Assembly: GCA_030583905.1 (NCBI GenBank) | Contig: CP129481.1 | Location: 3,502,136-3,566,135, forward strand | DNA from: Anaerolineales bacterium | Lineage (GTDB): Bacteria > Chloroflexota > Anaerolineae > Anaerolineales > Villigracilaceae | Length of the DNA: 64,000 nucleotides | Direction of reading: 5' to 3' | In this document: positions 8,275 through 17,114 of the stretch, in pieces | Layout of the letters: the number at the start of each line of letters is the position of its first letter | Position numbering within the stretch: position 1 is the stretch's first letter | Position numbers and translations under genes: made by a program | The notes under the pieces: generated by a model | The model's input: only the letters and a program-made list of their open reading frames with translations | The model's database searches: none | What the model was told of the DNA's origin: nothing

Positions 8275-8865
8275 ATGATCTACACGTACCAAATCAATGG
8301 CATGCCCGTGCAAACGGGTGACATTATCTGCACGATGAACGGAAAACCCGACATTCTGCCCGGGGAGTTTTGGCGTTTGATCGGGCGGCTTGTGCCCGGC
8401 GACGTGGACCATGTTGCGATCTATGTCGGTCCTGATGGACGCTGTGTGGAAGCGGGCGCACGCGGCGTGATCTCGTTCGATGTGCCGCGCGGCGAATGGA
8501 ATACGGAACTCATGGCGCGTCAACGCGGACTTTTGTTCGACACATTTTATGGAGTGGTTTCGCCGCTGGATGTTCTGGGCTTTTCAAGCGATGAAGAAAT
8601 ACACATGCGCACCGCCATCGCTTCCTACGCGCTTGCACAGATCGGCAAGCCATACAACCTTAACTTTTTGAACGCCGAGCGGGAGGACGCTTTTTATTGC
8701 AGTCAACTCGCCTACAAGGCGTATCAGCGCGTGGGCATCGATTTGAACACCGGGCTTGCAATGGAGCAATTGCCCGGCACGAACTACATCATTTATCCGC
8801 AGGAGATTTGGGAAGGCTTTTCTCACAGACAAAGCCGAATGCAGTTTGCCGTGGCGCCTGCATAA
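8275..8865 (+). CDS. YiiX-like permuted NlpC/P60 cysteine hydrolase
   Basis: A 196-residue papain-like hydrolase of the circularly permuted NlpC/P60 (YiiX) group. The catalytic histidine is in VDHVAIYVG at about residue 45 and the cysteine in FYCSQLAYKAY at about residue 138, the permuted His-before-Cys order. Relatives cleave amide or ester bonds in lipids or peptidoglycan. No signal peptide is evident. The ATG at 8275 is chosen because the -10 box lies just upstream. Confidence 0.75.
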   Translation: MIYTYQINGMPVQTGDIICTMNGKPDILPGEFWRLIGRLVPGDVDHVAIYVGPDGRCVEAGARGVISFDVPRGEWNTELMARQRGLLFDTFYGVVSPLDVLGFSSDEEIHMRTAIASYALAQIGKPYNLNFLNAEREDAFYCSQLAYKAYQRVGIDLNTGLAMEQLPGTNYIIYPQEIWEGFSHRQSRMQFAVAPA

Positions 8866-8889
8866 ATCCCCCGCTCGGGGGGATTTTTT
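8864..8889 (+). terminator. Rho-independent terminator after the YiiX-like gene
   Basis: AAATCCCCC and GGGGGGATTT form the stem with a short loop, followed by TTTT. It starts at the stop codon. Confidence 0.85.
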
Positions 8890-8910
8890 AATGTGATATA
8901 TTCGCCCGTT

Positions 8911-9786
8911 ATGAGACGCATCATCGGCATCCTGCTCATCGCCATCTCCGCCGCCTCGTTCGGGACACTCGCCATCTTCGGCAGGTTCGCCTACGCAGAC
9001 GGCATGGACATTTTCACCGTCCTCTTTCTGCGATTCGGATTCTCCGCCGCGTTCATGACCGTGATCCTGCTCCTGCGCAAGGAACCTTTTCCACGCGGAC
9101 AGATTCTCGCACAACTCGTCGGCATGGGCGCGCTGGGCTACGTCGGTCAATCGTTCTCGTACCTGACCGCCATCCAATACGCCTCGGCAGGACTGGTCGC
9201 GCTGCTGCTTTATCTCTATCCCATCTTCGTTGCGATTCTATCCACCATCTTCCTGCACGAAAAACTGACCCGCGTGAAGATCACCGCGCTGGTCATCGCG
9301 TTCATTGGAACTTTGCTCACCGTCGGTCCCGCCGGCGGACAACTCACCGGCATCTTGCTTGCCGTTGCCGCCGCACTGATCTACTCCATCTATATCATCG
9401 TCGGCACGAACGTGATGAAGCATGTGTCGGCGGTGCAATCTTCGACAGTCATCTTCGCTTCGGCTGGCGCAGTGTACGGACTGCTGACCTTCGTCAACGG
9501 CGCAACTTTTCCTGCCAGCAATGCAGGTTGGATGGCGGTTTTGGGTCTCGTGGTCGTCTCCACCATCATCCCCGTCGTCACCTTCCTGGCAGGCTTGGAG
9601 CGGATCGGTCCCACCAATGCGGCGATGCTCTCCACGCTGGAGCCTGTCGTCACGGTGCTGCTCGCAGCGTGGTTGTTTGGCGAAACCCTGCTCCCCATCG
9701 TCCTGCTCGGCGGCGGGTTGATCCTGGCGGCTGTTGTGATTTTGACACGGGCAGAATTGCAGTCAAAAGACATATCGGGGATATAA
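8911..9786 (+). CDS. EamA (DMT superfamily) transporter
   Basis: Inner-membrane exporter of about 291 residues with ten hydrophobic helices in two EamA repeats (about residues 5-135 and 145-285). The second repeat ends in ERIGPTNAAMLSTLEPVVT, typical of the family. The substrate is unknown, often amino acids or metabolites. The ATG at 8911 has TATATT eight bases upstream and no ribosome-binding site, so it may be leaderless. Confidence 0.88.
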   Translation: MRRIIGILLIAISAASFGTLAIFGRFAYADGMDIFTVLFLRFGFSAAFMTVILLLRKEPFPRGQILAQLVGMGALGYVGQSFSYLTAIQYASAGLVALLLYLYPIFVAILSTIFLHEKLTRVKITALVIAFIGTLLTVGPAGGQLTGILLAVAAALIYSIYIIVGTNVMKHVSAVQSSTVIFASAGAVYGLLTFVNGATFPASNAGWMAVLGLVVVSTIIPVVTFLAGLERIGPTNAAMLSTLEPVVTVLLAAWLFGETLLPIVLLGGGLILAAVVILTRAELQSKDISGI

Positions 9787-9870
9787 TTATCCTGAAAGGT
9801 CACCAATTAAATCACCCACGATTTGGATGCAATACCAATCAAATCCATCTGTGGTTAAACAAAGGATTTT

Positions 9871-11124
9871 ATGAACTTCGAACAATTTCAACTCGATTCC
9901 CGCCTGATGCAGGGAATCAAAAAGGCGGGCTACGATGTGGCAACGCCCATTCAGGAAGCCGCCATCCCCGCCGCCGTGCGCGGACGGGACATCATCGGCA
10001 CGGCACAGACCGGCACCGGCAAGACCGCCGCCTTCGTCCTGCCGATCTTGAACAAACTTCTCAGCGGACAGCGCAACGTCTCACGTGCGCTGATCGTCAC
10101 GCCGACGCGCGAACTGGCGGAGCAGATCAACGACGTGATCAAGACCCTGTCAGCGGGGACAAAGCTGAAGAGCGCAACCATCTACGGGGGAGTCGGAGCC
10201 GCGCCGCAGATCCAGGCATTGCGCAACGGCGCGGAAATCCTAGTCGCCTGCCCGGGGCGTCTGCTTGATCTCATCCAGCAGGGACATGCAAAAATGAACC
10301 GCATCGAGATCCTTGTTCTCGATGAAGCCGACCGCATGTTCGACATGGGCTTCCTGCCCGACGTGCGCCGCATTGTGAAAGCCGTGCCGGAGCAGCGGCA
10401 GACGATGTTGTTCTCCGCCACGTTCCCGCCAGATGTGGAACTGCTCGCGCAGCAGGCATTGAAGCAACCGCAAAAAATTGCGATGGGCATCGTCCGCCCC
10501 GCGTACACGGTGTCGCACGCGCTGTATCCCGTGCCGCCGCATTTGAAGTCCGCGTTGTTGATCGAACTGCTCAAACGCACCGACACGAATTCGGTGCTGG
10601 TATTCACGCGCACAAAATATCGCGCGCAGAAGGTGGCGCAACAGATTTTACGGGCAGGCTTCAAGGTCACAAGTTTGCACGGCGATCGAACACAGGGACA
10701 ACGTCAGTCTGCGCTCAAGGGTTTCAAGTCTGGAGCGCACAGCATCATGGTCGCCACCGACATCGCCGCGCGCGGGCTGGATATCGAAACCATTTCGCAC
10801 GTCATCAACTACGACATGCCCGACACCGCCGACGCGTATATTCACAGAATTGGCAGAACGGGTCGCGCACAACGCACCGGCGATGCATTCACGCTGGTAA
10901 CGCCCGAAGATAATGACATGATCCGCACGCTCGAACGCATCATGGGCGCGCCGCTCGAACGCAAGACCATCGAAGAATTCGACTATTCGCTTCCCGCCCC
11001 GCCGAGGTCTGCCACTGGCGGACGAGGCAGAGGCGCCCCCCGAGAAGATTCCCGCCGCCCGCCCAAACCATCCACACTGACAAGTTTCGCAAAAAATCGC
11101 CTTGCGCCGAGGAAGAGGAGATAA
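9871..11124 (+). CDS. rhlE: DEAD-box RNA helicase, RhlE type
   Basis: ATP-dependent RNA helicase of 417 residues. Motifs in order: Q motif (TPIQEAAIP), Walker A AQTGTGKT, PTRELAEQ, DEAD in VLDEADRMFDMGF, SAT in LFSATFP, then the second RecA domain with FTRTKYRAQ, ATDIAARGLDIE and HRIGRTGRA. A basic Arg/Gly/Pro tail of about 40 residues is likely to bind RNA. AAAGGA is 5 bases before the start. TATAAT at about 9783 suggests a leader of about 80 bases, common in cold-inducible helicases. Confidence 0.92.
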   Translation: MNFEQFQLDSRLMQGIKKAGYDVATPIQEAAIPAAVRGRDIIGTAQTGTGKTAAFVLPILNKLLSGQRNVSRALIVTPTRELAEQINDVIKTLSAGTKLKSATIYGGVGAAPQIQALRNGAEILVACPGRLLDLIQQGHAKMNRIEILVLDEADRMFDMGFLPDVRRIVKAVPEQRQTMLFSATFPPDVELLAQQALKQPQKIAMGIVRPAYTVSHALYPVPPHLKSALLIELLKRTDTNSVLVFTRTKYRAQKVAQQILRAGFKVTSLHGDRTQGQRQSALKGFKSGAHSIMVATDIAARGLDIETISHVINYDMPDTADAYIHRIGRTGRAQRTGDAFTLVTPEDNDMIRTLERIMGAPLERKTIEEFDYSLPAPPRSATGGRGRGAPREDSRRPPKPSTLTSFAKNRLAPRKRR

Positions 11125-11150
11125 GCGGTATCCAGTGATCAGTGACAAGA

Positions 11151-11178
11151 AAAACCCGTCTCGATGGAGGCGGGTTTT
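11151..11178 (+). terminator. Hairpin terminator after the helicase gene
   Basis: AAAACCCGTCTC and GAGGCGGGTTTT form a 12-bp stem with one G-T pair. The T run after it is short and interrupted, so strength is moderate. Confidence 0.6.
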
Positions 11179-11196
11179 CGTTATAATCAACCCAAG

Positions 11197-12009
11197 ATGA
11201 AAACATTTCTTCTCGCATGGAGCCCAATACGTTCAAGTTCGGAGTGGGATGATTTTGATAAGTTATCTCAGGATGTCAAAAATGGCAACATCGAACCAAT
11301 CCGGTGGAGTTGCGGAAATTCAAAGCGTCTCCAAAAAGGGGACAGAGTTTTCTTTATAAAACTTGCCAAAGAACCAAAAGGGCTTTTTGCTTCAGGACAT
11401 GTAGTTAAAAAATCCTACGAAGATACTCACTGGGATGGACAAAAAGCAAAGCAGGGAAAAACATCTTACTTTGTAAAAGTGAAGTTGGATGTTCTATTAG
11501 ACCCAAACCGCGAAGATCAAATCTTGTCGAGAAAATTTCTCGATGAAGCCCCATTTTCTGATATGCATTGGGATACACAAGTCTCAGGCGTAAAAATCCC
11601 AGAGAGCATAGCAGCAAAACTTGAAATTCTTTGGGCGAATTTCACGAATACATTTAAATTTACTTTTCCCGAAGAAGTTGATGAAATTCCGGAAGAATTA
11701 ATGGAAGGCTCTGTTCGCCGCGTAACAGTCAACGCGTATGAAAGAAATCCAGAAGCCCGAAGAATTTGCATCGAGCATTACGGAGCGATCTGCCGGATTT
11801 GCGGATTTAATTTTGAAGAAACCTATGGCGAAATCGGAAAAGGTTTCATTCACGTTCATCATTTGAAACAAATTTCTGAAATCGGGAAGGCCTATCAAAT
11901 CGATCCAATCAACGATTTATTGCCAGTCTGTCCGAACTGTCATGCGATAATCCACAAAAGAACACCACCATACACTATTGAAGAAGTGAAAAAATTCTTG
12001 AGATCCTAG
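11197..12009 (+). CDS. EVE/PUA-like domain fused to HNH endonuclease (probable modification-dependent restriction enzyme)
   Basis: A 270-residue protein. Residues 1-145 look like an EVE/PUA-like base-flipping domain (FLLAWSPIRSSSEWDD, KGLFASGHVV, SDMHWDTQVSG). Residues 175-270 form an HNH nuclease with zinc cysteines (CRICGF, CPNCH) and the histidine core HVHHLKQISEIGK. EVE-HNH enzymes such as VcaM4I cut DNA carrying 5-methyl- or 5-hydroxymethylcytosine, so this is a candidate type IV restriction enzyme against modified phage DNA. The ATG at 11197 has TATAAT nine bases upstream. The gene is visibly more AT-rich than its neighbours and stands alone, suggesting transfer. Confidence 0.75.
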   Translation: MKTFLLAWSPIRSSSEWDDFDKLSQDVKNGNIEPIRWSCGNSKRLQKGDRVFFIKLAKEPKGLFASGHVVKKSYEDTHWDGQKAKQGKTSYFVKVKLDVLLDPNREDQILSRKFLDEAPFSDMHWDTQVSGVKIPESIAAKLEILWANFTNTFKFTFPEEVDEIPEELMEGSVRRVTVNAYERNPEARRICIEHYGAICRICGFNFEETYGEIGKGFIHVHHLKQISEIGKAYQIDPINDLLPVCPNCHAIIHKRTPPYTIEEVKKFLRS

Positions 12010-12013
12010 AATC

Positions 12014-12048
12014 AAAAAGAGCCCCGCGAAATCGCGGGGCTCTTTTTT
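12014..12048. terminator. Bidirectional terminator between the HNH gene and the cold-shock gene
   Basis: AAAAAGAGCCCCGCG and CGCGGGGCTCTTTTTT form a long perfect stem with T runs on both strands. It serves both convergent genes. Confidence 0.92.
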
Positions 12049-12053
12049 GTCGA

Positions 12054-12266
12054 CTAGCTAACCAGCGTAACGTTGGTGGCTTGCGGACCTTTCGGTCCCT
12101 GCTCAACGGCGAATTCCACGCGCTGTCCTTCTTGCAGACTGCGGTAGCCGTCTGCCTGGATGGCGGAGAAATGGACGAACACGTCCGCGCCGCCTTCGCG
12201 CTCGATGAAGCCGAAGCCCTTGTCACCATTGAACCACTTGACCGTTCCGATAATTCTTTCAGACAT
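12054..12266 (-). CDS. Cold-shock protein (CspA family)
   Basis: A 70-residue single cold-shock domain that binds single-stranded RNA and acts as an RNA chaperone. RNP1 is GDKGFGFIE and RNP2 is [15 protein letters not shown] sits 6 bases before the ATG at 12266. The gene is preceded by a leader of about 140 bases containing a strong hairpin, in keeping with regulation at the mRNA level. Confidence 0.95.
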   Translation of the reverse strand: MSERIIGTVKWFNGDKGFGFIEREGGADVFVHFSAIQADGYRSLQEGQRVEFAVEQGPKGPQATNVTLVS

Positions 12267-12333
12267 TGTTTGCCTCCTATGGCAATTGAGATGTAGTAGG
12301 TAAATCCGTTTGTTCCATCGGAGGACAAAACAA

Positions 12334-12362
12334 AACAGCCCGCAGGCAAACCGCAGGCTGTT
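12334..12362 (-). other. Terminator-like hairpin in the cold-shock gene leader
   Basis: On the minus strand AACAGCCTGCGG pairs with CCTGCGGGCTGTT over about 12 bp and is followed by TTTTGTTTTG. It lies 70 bases before the start codon, inside the leader, and could act as an attenuator or RNA thermosensor element. Confidence 0.55.
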
Positions 12363-12410
12363 GATGTTCTTCAAACCAACGTAACGTACCGTTTTCCTAT
12401 CTGGCTCCAA

Positions 12411-12438
12411 AGATAACACACGCCGTCCGAAGAGTCAA
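12411..12438 (-). promoter_or_regulatory. Promoter of the cold-shock gene
   Basis: On the minus strand -35 TTGACT (12433-12438) and -10 TTATCT (12411-12416) are 16 bases apart. The start near 12404 gives a leader of about 138 bases. Confidence 0.6.
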
Positions 12439-12479
12439 TCAAAAATCAGCACCAATATTGAGATTATAATATTCAGCCT

Positions 12480-14054
12480 ATGAGTTCTCCCACCACCCGA
12501 GCCGCGGAATCCCCCGGCTCTTCTCATGTCAATCCGCGCGCATATTGGGTCTTCCTTTCCGCGCTTGTCATGCTCGCATGGATCTTCGCAGGCATCACCA
12601 CCTCCAAATACGGGGCGGGCGTCGCCTCCGATTCAGTCAAATACCTTGGCGTGGCGCAAAGCCTGTTGGAAGGCAAAGGACTGGTCAATCACCTCGGCAC
12701 ACCGTTGCTCTCCTGGCCACCCCTGTACTCCATCACGCTGGCGGGCATCAGTGCAGTCACCGGCTGGAAGGTGTTCGTCTCCGGCTGGTATCTGAACGTA
12801 TTCCTGAACGGACTCAACCTCTTCATGAGCGGCGTGATCTTCTTCCGAATCTTTCGGGGGAATTTACTGTATGCATATCTCTCCAGCATTTTCGTACTGA
12901 CAGCGCTCTCGTCCCTGCGCATCCACGCCACCATCAGCTCCGATCCCATGTACCTGACGCTCACGCTGGGCTTTCTGCTGGCGCTTCATGGCTACATGCA
13001 AAACCGCTCCATCCGCGCCTTCGCATGGATGGTCTTCTTCAGCGCGCTCGCCCCGATGCAACGCTATGTCGGAATGGCGCTGGCAGTAACGGCTGTGATC
13101 GTATTCTTCGTCGAGAATCGGAAATCGCTCCGCATCTTCCTACGGGACAGCCTGATCCTCGGCGTGATTTCTGTCCTGCCGATCGGCTGGTGGCTGATCA
13201 TCCGCAATGTCATGACCTATGGAACGTTATTCGGCACCGGCGAATCAGTCACGGATGTAACGAAGAATATCATGCTCGCATTGACCAAGATGCTGCACTG
13301 GTTCGTTCCCTATCACCCGCTTCTCATGCCGGTCATCACCCGCCCGTGGATTCCCCTGGGAATTTTGGCGGTCATCCTGCTCCTCATCAACAAGAGGGAA
13401 AACTGGCGCGCCTGGCTACAAGATATGCGGGAGCCATCCGCATACCCAACCCTCGTGCATGGATTTGTCTATTTCTCCGCCGTAGCGGCGACCATCGTCA
13501 CCAAAGACCATCTCGATCTAACTTCCGACCGTTACTACGTCATCATGCTCGTTCCAGCCGCAGTCTTGATCTTCATCACCTTCCATGCATTGATCCGCCC
13601 GCATCTGAAACTTCCCCCGCGCCGCGTTGACCTTGCGTTGATCGTAGTTTTCGCGCTTTCCTCGGTCTATCCCGTCCTCGCGCTGGATAAATATCTAAAA
13701 AGCGCACTTGAAATCGGCGAACCGACCAACTACAACTACTACAACTCCAGCGAATTCCGCGACACGGAAGTTGTTGATGCAATGATCGAACTGGCAAAAC
13801 AGCATCCCGGCGCGTTGTTCTACAGCAACTATGTGGACGCCGCCTGGTTCCATACCGGCAATCCGGTCGCACTCCTGCCATTCGTCGACAATGTGGATAC
13901 CGGCTGGCCCCACGACAATCCCGGCTTCATCGTCTGGTTCGAGCCGAACGAATTCAAGCATTACCTATCTCCGGAAGAGATCGGAAAATTTGCACATTTG
14001 GAATTGCTTCATCAAAGCGACAGCGGCAGGATCTATTACGTCCGTTCGCGCTGA
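12480..14054 (+). CDS. Multi-pass membrane glycosyltransferase-like protein (GT-C type)
   Basis: A 524-residue integral membrane protein with about 10-12 hydrophobic segments after a short Ser/Pro-rich N-terminus. The first loop carries SDSVKYLGVAQSLLEGKG, the acidic-residue loop typical of GT-C (GT39/ArnT-like) enzymes that use polyprenyl-phosphate sugars. The C-terminal 120 residues are soluble and probably extracytoplasmic. The acceptor is unknown. The ATG at 12480 has TATAAT nine bases upstream and no ribosome-binding site. A sugar-nucleotide epimerase follows 30 bases later. Confidence 0.7.
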   Translation: MSSPTTRAAESPGSSHVNPRAYWVFLSALVMLAWIFAGITTSKYGAGVASDSVKYLGVAQSLLEGKGLVNHLGTPLLSWPPLYSITLAGISAVTGWKVFVSGWYLNVFLNGLNLFMSGVIFFRIFRGNLLYAYLSSIFVLTALSSLRIHATISSDPMYLTLTLGFLLALHGYMQNRSIRAFAWMVFFSALAPMQRYVGMALAVTAVIVFFVENRKSLRIFLRDSLILGVISVLPIGWWLIIRNVMTYGTLFGTGESVTDVTKNIMLALTKMLHWFVPYHPLLMPVITRPWIPLGILAVILLLINKRENWRAWLQDMREPSAYPTLVHGFVYFSAVAATIVTKDHLDLTSDRYYVIMLVPAAVLIFITFHALIRPHLKLPPRRVDLALIVVFALSSVYPVLALDKYLKSALEIGEPTNYNYYNSSEFRDTEVVDAMIELAKQHPGALFYSNYVDAAWFHTGNPVALLPFVDNVDTGWPHDNPGFIVWFEPNEFKHYLSPEEIGKFAHLELLHQSDSGRIYYVRSR

Positions 14055-14072
14055 TATTCCCATGCCAGGCAG

Positions 14073-14078
14073 TATAAT
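14073..14078 (+). promoter_or_regulatory. TATAAT -10 box placed for a leaderless mRNA
   Basis: TATAAT ends six bases before the ATG at 14085 with CAACTC between and no ribosome-binding site. It is one of the clearest examples of this arrangement in the window. Confidence 0.6.
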
Positions 14079-14084
14079 CAACTC

Positions 14085-15008
14085 ATGAACTTTCTCATTA
14101 CAGGAGCCGCGGGATTCCTCGGCTCTTCGCTTGCGAACCACCTCGCCCGTGAGGGACACCAAGTCCGCGGACTGGACGACCTCTCCACCGGCGACCCGAA
14201 AGTCCTCGCGCCCGATGTCCACTTTACGCGCGGTGATGTCAGCGACCGCCCCAAACTGTGGACATTGCTCCAAGATGTGGATGTGGTCTATCACCTCGCC
14301 GCGCGGGTATCGGTCCCCGAATCCATTCTCTACCCGCGTGACTACAACAACGTCAACGTCGGCGGGACAGTCGCGCTGATGGAAGCCATGCGCGATGTGG
14401 GAGTCAAACGCGTCGTTCTTGCCTCCTCCGGGGCTGTCTACGGCGACCTGAGAGACTCCACACTGACAGAGTCCGCCACGCCCAACCCGCGCTCGCCATA
14501 TGCCGTCTCGAAACTCTCGGCGGAGTATTACGTCCGCACCATTGGCAACCTGTGGAACATCGAAACCGTCAGCCTGCGCATCTTCAACGCCTACGGACCC
14601 GGTCAACACCTGCCGCCTTCGCATCCGCCCGTCGTGCCACATTATCTCAGGCAGGCTTTGCGGGGCGGGACATTGGTCGCGCACGGTGATGGCAACCAGA
14701 CCCGCGATTATATCTATGTGGATGACGTGGTCAGCGCCATGGTGGCGGCGGCGACCGCGCCGAATATCAACGGATTGGTCATCAACGTCGGTTCGGGTGT
14801 GGATGCATCGATCAGGGAATTGATCCGCGTGGTTCTCGAAGTCACAAACAGCAAAGCCAACGTGGTGTACAACTCCCAAACATCCGGCGGCGTCTCGCAT
14901 ATGAAAGCGGACCTGACGCTCGCAAAGGAAAAACTGCGCTTCACGCCTTCGATCAAACTCGAAGAAGGATTGAGATTGACCCTTCAGCGTGATCCAAGAT
15001 TCAAGTAG
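14085..15008 (+). CDS. NAD-dependent sugar-nucleotide epimerase/dehydratase (extended SDR)
   Basis: A 307-residue extended short-chain dehydrogenase acting on nucleotide sugars. The NAD motif GAAGFLG is at residue 7, and the catalytic YAVSK (YxxxK) is at about residue 145, preceded by SSGAVYG. It is closest by eye to UDP-glucose 4-epimerase-type enzymes. It probably supplies activated sugars for surface glycans, together with the membrane glycosyltransferase upstream. Confidence 0.88.
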   Translation: MNFLITGAAGFLGSSLANHLAREGHQVRGLDDLSTGDPKVLAPDVHFTRGDVSDRPKLWTLLQDVDVVYHLAARVSVPESILYPRDYNNVNVGGTVALMEAMRDVGVKRVVLASSGAVYGDLRDSTLTESATPNPRSPYAVSKLSAEYYVRTIGNLWNIETVSLRIFNAYGPGQHLPPSHPPVVPHYLRQALRGGTLVAHGDGNQTRDYIYVDDVVSAMVAAATAPNINGLVINVGSGVDASIRELIRVVLEVTNSKANVVYNSQTSGGVSHMKADLTLAKEKLRFTPSIKLEEGLRLTLQRDPRFK

Positions 15009-15075
15009 GGCGGGTTTTTAACCCGCCAAACTTCTTCTTTCAGAGATTTATCAGGCTAAAAGCCTGACCTACTGT
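15005..15075. repeat. Intergenic palindromes GTAGGGCGGG...CCTAC
   Basis: Two small palindromes, GGCGGGTTTTTAACCCGCC and TCAGGCTAAAAGCCTGA, are framed by GTAGG and CCTAC. The block overlaps the epimerase stop codon. The format recurs near 17,115 and 59,820 with different cores, so it is probably a REP-like family. Confidence 0.55.
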
Positions 15076-15078
15076 AAC

Positions 15079-15669
15079 TTGCCAACGACCATACCCCTTC
15101 CCCGCTCCTTTTACAATCGCCCCACATTGACCGTTGCTCGCGAATTGATCGGCGCGCGGCTGGTGCGGATTTTGGATGGCGTGAAACTGGTCGGATTTAT
15201 CTCCGAGACCGAAGCATACATCGGCGAAGATGACCTTGCCTGTCACGCCAAAGCAGGACTGACCAAACGCACCGCCCCCATGTACGGACAGCCCGGTCAC
15301 GCCTACGTCTATTTCACTTATGGCAATCATTGGATGCTGAACGCAGTGACGGAGCGTGAAGGCTTTCCCGCGGCGGTGTTGATCCGCGCGATACAGCCGA
15401 TTGAGGGAGCGGATGTAATGATGGCACGCCGTCAGGGACGGGATACGTTCGGTCCGGGGAAGTTGACTCAGGCACTGGGAATCACCAAAAGCGAGAACAA
15501 TGCCGATCTGACAGAAGCAGGCTCCCCGTTAAGAATCGAGGCGGGGACTTCTGTCCCCGATTCGAGCGTGACGATTGGCGCGCGCGTGGGTTTAAACAGT
15601 ACGCCGGAACCGTGGCTGTCCATGCCCTGGCGGTTTTTGGTGAAAGAACCGATACTCGATATGCGATGA
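15079..15669 (+). CDS. mpg: 3-methyladenine DNA glycosylase (AAG/MPG family)
   Basis: Base-excision repair enzyme of 196 residues that removes alkylated purines. Family features are ARELIGARLV, the catalytic glutamate in ISETEAYIGEDD, and GHAYVYFTYGNHWMLN. No ATG is available near the start; TTG at 15079 gives the expected length. The upstream gap is filled by palindromic repeats, so the promoter is unclear. Confidence 0.88.
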   Translation: MPTTIPLPRSFYNRPTLTVARELIGARLVRILDGVKLVGFISETEAYIGEDDLACHAKAGLTKRTAPMYGQPGHAYVYFTYGNHWMLNAVTEREGFPAAVLIRAIQPIEGADVMMARRQGRDTFGPGKLTQALGITKSENNADLTEAGSPLRIEAGTSVPDSSVTIGARVGLNSTPEPWLSMPWRFLVKEPILDMR

Positions 15670-15705
15670 CCGAGTATCCAATTATCGAACATCGAGGAGA
15701 CGAAC

Positions 15706-16506
15706 ATGGGTTTACTGGAAGGTAAGAATGCGTTGATCTTTGGTCTGGCGAACGAGCGCTCGATCGCGTGGGGAATCACACAGGCGTTCAAACGCGAAGG
15801 CGCGAATTTGGGAATCAGCTATGCAGGCGAGATGCTTGAACGCCGCGTGAGACCGCTGGCTGAAAAAGTGGATTGCAAATGGGTCGAAGAATGTGATGTG
15901 ACCAGCGACGAGCAGATCACGGCGGTGGCGGAAAAAGCCGCGAAGCATTTTGGAAAAATCGATATTCTGGTGCATTCGATCGCATTTGCGGGGCGCGATG
16001 AATTAAGCCGACCCTACTACCAAACCAGCCGCGAGGGATTCAAGAACGCGTTGGATATCAGCGTCTTTTCGTTCGTGGCGTTGACCAATGCCTTTCTGCC
16101 GATCCTGAACCCGAACGCTTCGATCATGTGCCTGACGTATGGTTCAGGCGCGGTGAAGGTTGCCCCCCACTACAATGTGATGGGCGTGGCAAAAGCCGCA
16201 TTGGAATCATCCACCCGCTATCTGGCATATGACCTTGGTCCGCAAAAGATCCGCGTGAATGCCATCTCGGCGGGACCGATCCGCACACTGGCGGCGGCGG
16301 GCGTGGGCGGCTTCCGCGACATGTACAAGCACTTTGCGGACATGTCTCCCCTGCGCGAGAATGTGACGATTGAAGATGTCGGCAATTTGGCGGTGTTCCT
16401 GGGTTCCGATTTGTCCGCACGGATCACGGGCGAGGTACTTTACGTAGATTCAGGCTTCAATATCATGGGCGTGCAGATGGGCGCGAAGGAAGAGCAAGGC
16501 GAGTAA
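15706..16506 (+). CDS. fabI: Enoyl-[acyl-carrier-protein] reductase (NADH) FabI
   Basis: Final reduction in each cycle of fatty-acid elongation. The 266-residue protein has GLANERSIAWGI at the NAD site and the catalytic YNVMGVAK (Y-x6-K) at about residue 158, exactly the FabI pattern. GAGGAGACGAAC precedes the ATG. The gene stands alone between a repair gene and a bactofilin and has its own terminator. Confidence 0.95.
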   Translation: MGLLEGKNALIFGLANERSIAWGITQAFKREGANLGISYAGEMLERRVRPLAEKVDCKWVEECDVTSDEQITAVAEKAAKHFGKIDILVHSIAFAGRDELSRPYYQTSREGFKNALDISVFSFVALTNAFLPILNPNASIMCLTYGSGAVKVAPHYNVMGVAKAALESSTRYLAYDLGPQKIRVNAISAGPIRTLAAAGVGGFRDMYKHFADMSPLRENVTIEDVGNLAVFLGSDLSARITGEVLYVDSGFNIMGVQMGAKEEQGE

Positions 16507-16527
16507 GCTAGAAGGTAGAAAGCAACA

Positions 16528-16557
16528 GGGGCGGGCGTTAAGTCCGCCCTTTTTGTT
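16528..16557 (+). terminator. Rho-independent terminator after fabI
   Basis: GGGCGG and CCGCCC form a stem with a 9-base loop, followed by TTTTTGTTTT. It lies 22 bases after the stop codon. Confidence 0.8.
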
Positions 16558-16577
16558 TTAACGGTAAAATTGCTTCC

Positions 16578-17102
16578 ATGTTCAAACGCAACGCAACTCC
16601 CACTGAAACCCCGCAACCCGTCCAAGCCGTGGAGCGGATCACATCGGTGCTTGGGTCGGGCGTGATCTGGCACGGCTCCATCAACGGTTCGGGCGGCGTG
16701 CGCATCGAAGGCGCGTTCGAAGGCGAGATCGCCCTGCGCGGCATGCTCGTCGTCGGCGAAACCGGGCGCGTGACCTGCCAAAACGTGCGCGCCAACACCG
16801 TCATTGTGGCAGGCGCGGTACGCGGCAATATCACCACACAAAAACTGGAGATCCGTTCTTCGGGGCGCGTGTGGGGCGACGTGGTCACCACCGCCTTTGT
16901 GACCGAGGAAGGCGCGTTCCTGCGCGGGCAAATTCGGATGGAAGAAACGGTCGAACTGGACCTCGAGCCTGCTCCTGAATCCACGCCTTCGGAAGCCGCC
17001 CAAGCTGAAACCATCGCGCAGACGCCGATCCAAATGCCTGAGCAAACTGCGCCGGTTGAGTCCACGCAGAAATTGCCGCGCAAGAAGAAAGCCGATTCTT
17101 AA
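16578..17102 (+). CDS. Bactofilin-family polymer-forming protein
   Basis: A 174-residue cytoskeletal polymer former. Residues 20-125 form the beta-helical bactofilin (DUF583) domain (SINGSGGVRIEGAFEG, GMLVVGETGRV, LEIRSSGRVWGDV). A short Pro-rich N-terminus and a low-complexity Pro/Glu/Thr tail with terminal KKK flank it. The ATG at 16578 has TAAAAT seven bases upstream and no ribosome-binding site, a possible leaderless start. Confidence 0.88.
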   Translation: MFKRNATPTETPQPVQAVERITSVLGSGVIWHGSINGSGGVRIEGAFEGEIALRGMLVVGETGRVTCQNVRANTVIVAGAVRGNITTQKLEIRSSGRVWGDVVTTAFVTEEGAFLRGQIRMEETVELDLEPAPESTPSEAAQAETIAQTPIQMPEQTAPVESTQKLPRKKKADS

Positions 17103-17114
17103 TCACCCTTCGCA

